Shown here piece after piece: positions 58,766 through 64,000 of a stretch of DNA of 64,000 nt (its first letter is position 1; each line of letters opens with the position of its first letter). Origin of the DNA: Lateolabrax maculatus (lineage: Eukaryota > Chordata > Actinopteri > Acropomatiformes > Lateolabracidae); NCBI GenBank assembly GCA_031216445.1, contig CM062219.1, forward strand, positions 18,389,001-18,453,000. Direction: 5' to 3'. The position numbers and the translations under genes are program-made. The notes under the pieces were generated by a model. The model saw only the letters and a list, made by a program, of their open reading frames with translations. It did no database searches and had not been told where the DNA came from.

Positions 58766-60525
58766 CATGAAAGAGAGATAATTACTGAATGTGCATTTAT
58801 TGAATGGTCATTGCTAAATACAGACCATTAAATGTATCAAAAATTGTTTTTAATTTCATGAAATCATAAAGGGAAACTTTGCCACTTTTTATGTGGATGT
58901 CCAATTGATGGTAAATGAGGTCAAATGAAGCAATAAATTACTCAGTGCGTTCTTCTGCTCGCGGATCCCTGCCGGCAGAGCCTTCATGTACCAGGATGCA
59001 TTGTGTACAAGCTTCTGACAGCCGCTGCATTTCTTTGACCGTATATTCTGGCTTGGATTAATACAGCTGAATATCTGTGTCAGCCTAAACACTGTAAAAC
59101 GTATTCTGATCCATGACATCATCTGCATGTCAACTGACGCTGCTGGTGCTGGACGGAAAAAAGAATTTGCAGCCGCGCCCCATGAGACACAGAACATCAG
59201 CGACAACTGCAACGGTTTGCTCATTATCGGTCATTTGTACAGTGTTAAATTGCACCAGTAATGAGCTGAACTTGATACTTCCTCCATTTACTGTATCAGT
59301 TTTAATATGGTATATTGGTGCTAATTTGTGTGGCTTTGCTTTGTGATTAATTGCTGTTGTTAATATGGCACCTGTAATTCTGTGTCTACAGATAATATGT
59401 GATGTCTTGTAAATATTCATGCAGACATTCATTTCAAACTTGCAACCCAAGTAGCAAAGCCCAGTATCTGTTCTAAACCCCAGAAGCAAATTAAAAAGAA
59501 ATTACAATGAAAAACTTGTAGAACCGTTCTTCACAGAGGCTGTCTCACACTTTTCTGAATGACCCTAATGTCCGCACCCACGTTCCTATACACACACTTT
59601 AATTAACAAGACAACAGATGCTCTGCTTAGTACCTACCCACTGAAGTCAGCCTTCCCCTAAATAATGCGATTAATATTTCACCTTTTTATTTTAAACAAA
59701 CCTGCCAACATCTGAATCACTGCAGCAGCACAAGACACAGCGGTCACCACACAGATCGCTGTCTAAGTGGATTTATTTGATGTAATCTCTGCTGATTCAT
59801 CGGGAAAACCGTTTGCCATGATGAAGTGCTGGACCAGAGCTTTTCAAATTTTCCCTAATAAATTTTCGGAGAGAAGTCTGGAAAAGGGCTCGGCCGTAAA
59901 TCTAAACCTTTATAAATTCATCCTTCAGCACAGACCTCGACCCCGAAACACTAAAACAGTGTTACATTTATAACTTAATGTAAGCCCCTTTGTAACACTG
60001 TTAATGATGTGGACTATAATAACTTCAATACATAACTATCATAATTACTGCCAGTGATCAATATGATTGTGACTGTCACTCTAATTAAGTGATAAAGTAA
60101 TGATACATGAGCTTGTGGTTAATAAATGCAAATTGTTTTCTTACTGTCACTTTACCATGTCATTTTATTGCTCAAATTAGTTCACAACAGTATAGCAGTA
60201 ATGATAATGTAATAGCAGTGTGAACTAATAAGCTGTAAAATTAACTTATTGACACACATCACCTATGTTTGTCCTCGATAGAGCACTGTAAGCTGAACAG
60301 TGAACAGTAAATGAGAAGGTAAGCAGGAAACTACATCCTTGACTAACTTTTGGAACTTTTATATTTTTGTTCTTGTCCCAAAAGTCATTGTTTTGTATGT
60401 GTGATCAAAGTTTAACTGTTACAAACTGTAACTTATATCTCAAACTGTTTGCTCACAACACATGTTGACAGCCTGAAAGTCTAATGTATTGTGAAATGTG
60501 GTGTTTCACACTATAGTTTACTTTG
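58765..60525. other. Intergenic DNA, no gene seen
   Basis: No supported exon on either strand. Confidence 0.45.
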
Positions 60526-60527
60526 TT

Positions 60528-60745
60528 AAAGGAATAGTTTGGCATATTGGAAAATAAACTTATTTGCCATCTTGCTGACAGTTGGAGGAGAAGATCAATA
60601 CCACTCTTATTATGTATCTGTTAAATATGAAGCTGGAGCCAGGAAACGGCTGTCTCAACTTAGCATAATCACCTTCTTTTAATCTATCATTTAACTCTCT
60701 GCAAAAAAGCGAATAAAAGTGTCAAACTATTATTTTAAAGTTATT
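60528..60745 (+). repeat. Dispersed repeat family A, copy 5 (5' part)
   Basis: 'ttaaaggaatagtttggcat', 'gaagatcaataccactctta' and 'gaagctggagccaggaaacg' give a typical plus-orientation head. Confidence 0.75.
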
Positions 60746-60894
60746 CTCCTCCATTTCACATGAGGTGGAGGATATTCTTGGATTATAAATTTGGTATTAC
60801 TGTGTCAGGCGACATGGTTGACAGAGTAGCCTCTACTATTCTACATTTCTCAGTTTTGTCAACAATTTCCACGAAAAGAACAAAAAACAATAAT

Positions 60895-61330
60895 GAACAG
60901 ATCCTACTAACAGGTATCTGTGTATCCAAACCCTGATAAATCTTATTCCTCTGTGCGATACAGCTCCACTGCTGTCCGAAAACTATTAAACACATCAATG
61001 AGCCTCACTGTTGCACTGGGTGACATGTTCCCTCATTACCATGAGAACACACACACACACACACACATACAGTCTTGCTGCTGTTAATACTCACTAAGGC
61101 ACCAAATGTGCATTAACAGTGCCTAGCTGTTGAAAAAAAAATGAAACCATGTATTTGAGAGTCTTTTCAAAGATTTAAAGTCACAGACAGGGCAGGGAAT
61201 GCTATAAATATGTGGCACACAATACGGAAAGTATTGAGAGACAGACTAACACATTGTTGGTTTTGGCCTTTAATGGAATTTTTGGCAACAGAGATATAGA
61301 TCATTGCCAGCCTTATCCTATAACAACAAC
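60895..61330 (-). repeat. Dispersed repeat family D, copy 3
   Basis: 'cactgttgcactgggtgaca' matches 37.97 kb and 'aaagtattgagagacagact' matches 13.19 kb. A CA microsatellite at 61047-61068 lies inside. Confidence 0.65.
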
Positions 61331-62330
61331 CAGGGCAACAAACACAAGCAGCAAGATAATCAAGCCATTTTTAAAAAAATATATTATCTAAATCACTCAT
61401 TTGAAGGTTAAAAGAAAGGTAAATGTTAAACGTCCATTATTTTGGTTTCTTTCTGATTTAAATTTGACCTACTTTTTTTACTCGACTCATGCACTGCTCT
61501 AATTCATCAAGTTTAATAATTTTACTTATTGTTTCTATTCATTTATCAAGTTAAAAAGCTGCATAGCTGGTTCCTGCTTCTCAAAAGAAGTTTTTCTTTG
61601 TTTCATAGTGCTGTCAAATTGAATCTCTCTTGATTTTGGATGTCACCTTGGACTCTGGGAACCTGCAGCGTGTCTTTATCATGATTTTCTGACACATTAT
61701 AAACTTCAGAATGAATTAAAATCAGCACTGATGGCAAAAAATAAAGAAAATAGGACCAGAAGTATTTTTCTTTTTATTACACCTCTGTTAAAATAATTTC
61801 ATCCTTTTGAAGATAACTTAATTATTTATCCCAATTGGCAGAACTTTAAGGAGATTGTTTTGTATTGGCCAGCATGTGGTGAGTGGATACATGAGGATGT
61901 CTGCTCTGCTGGTTGCGCCGCTGACTGTCAGGATTGCTTTTGCTAATCCATACATCACAGCGGGGCATGAATACGGCTGCTAGCATCAGGAGAGGCAAAG
62001 ACAGTCTCCCACCGGCTCTGAAATGAAAGATGCAAAGTGATGTTGTCTAAGAATTAAAAGAGAAATTGTCAGAGCCTTAGCAGGAGCCAGATAAGCCTGT
62101 TAAACAAAACAACGGCGGCACCACGCGCCCGTCATGATGAGCTATACGGATAACAACTGGGAGAGCAGACATGATGTCTATCTCGGGCGGTGTCAGAACT
62201 GGAGAGCTTTCTGAGATCTCCCACATTATCTCGATGTGTCGTGTGTGTGCAGATGTTATGTTTTATCTGTATGCGTGTGTATGAGGATGCTGTGACAAGA
62301 GTTAATTTTTGGTGTTTCATTTTAATTACA
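61330..62330. other. Intergenic DNA, no gene seen
   Basis: AT-rich to 61.85 kb, then more balanced. MMSYTDNNWESRHDVYLG is readable from 62134 but has no supported splice partner. Confidence 0.35.
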
Positions 62331-62499
62331 GAGTGGACAGGCGCAGTTCTGAAAGCAGATGGAGGATTCACGATCCACTCCAGTGACTCGTCCTTCTCCT
62401 CCTCCTCCACTTCCTCCTTCAACACCTCGTCGTCCTCCTCCTCCTCTCCCCCGTCAACCCGCGGGGTCAAGGGGTCGCCGTCGGAGGCGAGCGTGAAAC
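62331..62499 (+). CDS. Possible serine-rich internal exon of an unidentified gene
   Basis: An acceptor (TTTTAATTACAG) and a donor (AAAC|GTAAGA) bracket 169 bases with only one open frame, reading EWTGAVLKADGGFTIHSSDS and then a poly-Ser tract coded mostly by TCC and TCG, ending SPSEASVK. If the donor is ignored, the frame continues to a stop at 62553-62555. No family recognised and no neighbouring exon found. Low complexity makes a chance ORF possible. Confidence 0.3.
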
Positions 62500-64000
62500 G
62501 TAAGATGACGCCGTTTATACTCCGGCGAGGACCCCTCTATGATGTGAAGATGTAATCAACCCCCCGACAGCTGCTCAGAAAAAGACAAACAGTAGGTTCT
62601 TAAATCTTCATTAGTCAACAGTAAATGAGGTTTGTTTTACACTGCAACACACACACACACACACACCCACACACACACACAAACACACACACACCCCCAC
62701 GCACACTAGCCGTGTGCATATCCATTACGCCTCAACTGAGAACCATGGTAATGGTGTCTATTGATTTCCTTTCTCTCCTCGACTAGTCAAGCATGTAGAG
62801 TTTGGATGCTGGGTAATGAAATTACCTTCACTATGGAGGATGTCAGGAAAATGTTACAGCTGGAGAGAGGCCCCTCAGTGAGCGCGTGCGGTAAACACGG
62901 CACCTGTTTGCATCACCTTAATTCACAGGCTTCCTGTCTCAATCAACTCTTTTTTCCCCTCCTGCTCCCATCAGGGCAGTAATTCATTTATTATTCATCT
63001 CATCAGTAGCACTAAATGATGTAAATGACCTTCTCTGAACTGTATGGGACTCCATTTGGACACTGTCAAACACCATTAGACATTCAGCGCCCGGCTGCTA
63101 GAGAGGGTCAACTCTCTTATCTCAACACTGACAGATAATGCGTGACTGGGCTTTGTTCTCATGAATGGATCCAGGAGCCCATGGCCACGCAGGTATGTTT
63201 TGTGTGTGTGTGTACGTGTGTGTGTGCGAGCGTGTGCCAACACCCGGCTGCCTAATGTGCACTTTTAAACATTATCAGAGCTTTTGGACGTTGTGTGTGA
63301 TGGAAAGACTGGGGCAGAAATGACGAAATGGTGTGAGTCAGAATTGAACCCATGACATACGTAGTTCAGTATGTGCATGGGACATTTGAGTCAACAGGAA
63401 GCGTGTGTGTGTGTGTGTGTGTTGGCAGTGTTTGTTCCCCCCTGAGCTCACTGCTCTGAGTCAGTAAACACAATGCCGCCTTTAATTAGCTCTGCGGTTC
63501 TAATTGATTAAAATTCCCTGCAGCACAATTATGCGATTTCATAGACATGCTTTCTTTTTTCTTTCTCTCTGTCTTTCGACTTTCTGCCTCGTTGCATTTT
63601 TCTTTTTTCCTGCCATCTCTCTGTCTGATTTTTATTCATTGCATTATTTATACCCAGACAGATTGGATGGACAGGGAGGAAACACTGTTGCTCCTCTGCT
63701 GGTCATGGTCCTGGTGCATCTGCAGCATAACAAAGGTGAAAGGTCATCGGCCTGTCCGTTTGTGGGTGCCGACCTGCAGAAGACAGTCAAACTGATCTCA
63801 GCAGGGCTTTCACACGCGCAATTCAGACAAACTAAAGGTCAAAACTGTCAAAATGATTCAAGGTAAAAAGGAGCAATTCTATGCTATAACTGCTATTTTC
63901 AAACAGTATATGTACAAACAGATTTATTAAGAAAGACAGCGGTCTGGACTTCTTGATGTCTTCCTGTTCTTCCCATTTTGCCAATATGGCATGAATGCAG
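62500..64000. other. No supported gene; microsatellites and possible conserved DNA
   Basis: CA arrays at 62646-62697 and a GT array at 63402-63422. The block 62950-63190 and the TAAT-rich 63475-63540 look like candidate noncoding regulatory DNA. A good donor-like GCAG|GTATGT at 63190 follows sequence with stops in all three frames. Confidence 0.35.

Noticed and set aside
63120..63190. Exon ending at GCAG|GTATGT
   Set aside because: Stops in all three frames between the only plausible acceptor and the donor.

Overview
The window looks like nuclear DNA of a teleost fish, most likely a percomorph. It has short spliced exons with GT-AG borders, vertebrate gene families, CA/GT microsatellites, a tRNA-derived SINE and several dispersed repeat families of the kind common in spiny-rayed fishes. 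There are no operons. Most of the 64 kb is intron, intergenic DNA and old non-autonomous transposons. No sequence search was run; family calls rest on motif recognition and on splice-phase bookkeeping done by hand.

Layout. (1) 357-463, minus: an isolated first coding exon of 35 codons with a strong donor; the rest of the gene lies off the left edge. Its place and strand downstream of pip5k1b fit tjp2 (ZO-2), as in the human PIP5K1B-FXN-TJP2 order. A GC-rich, CpG-dense block at 6.89-7.19 kb may be an upstream promoter. (2) 10.0-25.6 kb, minus: a complete pip5k1b gene (type I phosphatidylinositol-4-phosphate 5-kinase beta). Twelve coding exons encode 496 aa, the stop codon starts a thirteenth exon, and a TATA-driven first exon may add four residues. 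(3) 28.5-30.8 kb, minus: a compact four-exon gene for a 224-aa secreted coiled-coil protein resembling the N-terminal half of ANGPTL3/4 but with no fibrinogen-like domain, i.e. the architecture of ANGPTL8. (4) 39.8-43.75 kb, plus: a five-exon C2H2 zinc-finger gene with about 13 fingers and a teleost-type helical N terminus. (5) 43.8-64 kb: no convincing gene; repeats, microsatellites, candidate conserved noncoding blocks and one possible serine-rich exon at 62.3 kb.

The genes are independent loci: phosphoinositide signalling at membranes (pip5k1b, possibly beside a junction scaffold), a probable secreted lipase regulator, and a nuclear DNA-binding protein. The most useful items for follow-up are the angptl8-like gene away from any visible DOCK gene, the altered glycine-rich loop in pip5k1b, two strong hairpins (6.3 kb and 23.5 kb), a foldback element at 45.2 kb, and two orphan first-exon candidates (357-463 and 32.2-32.34 kb).
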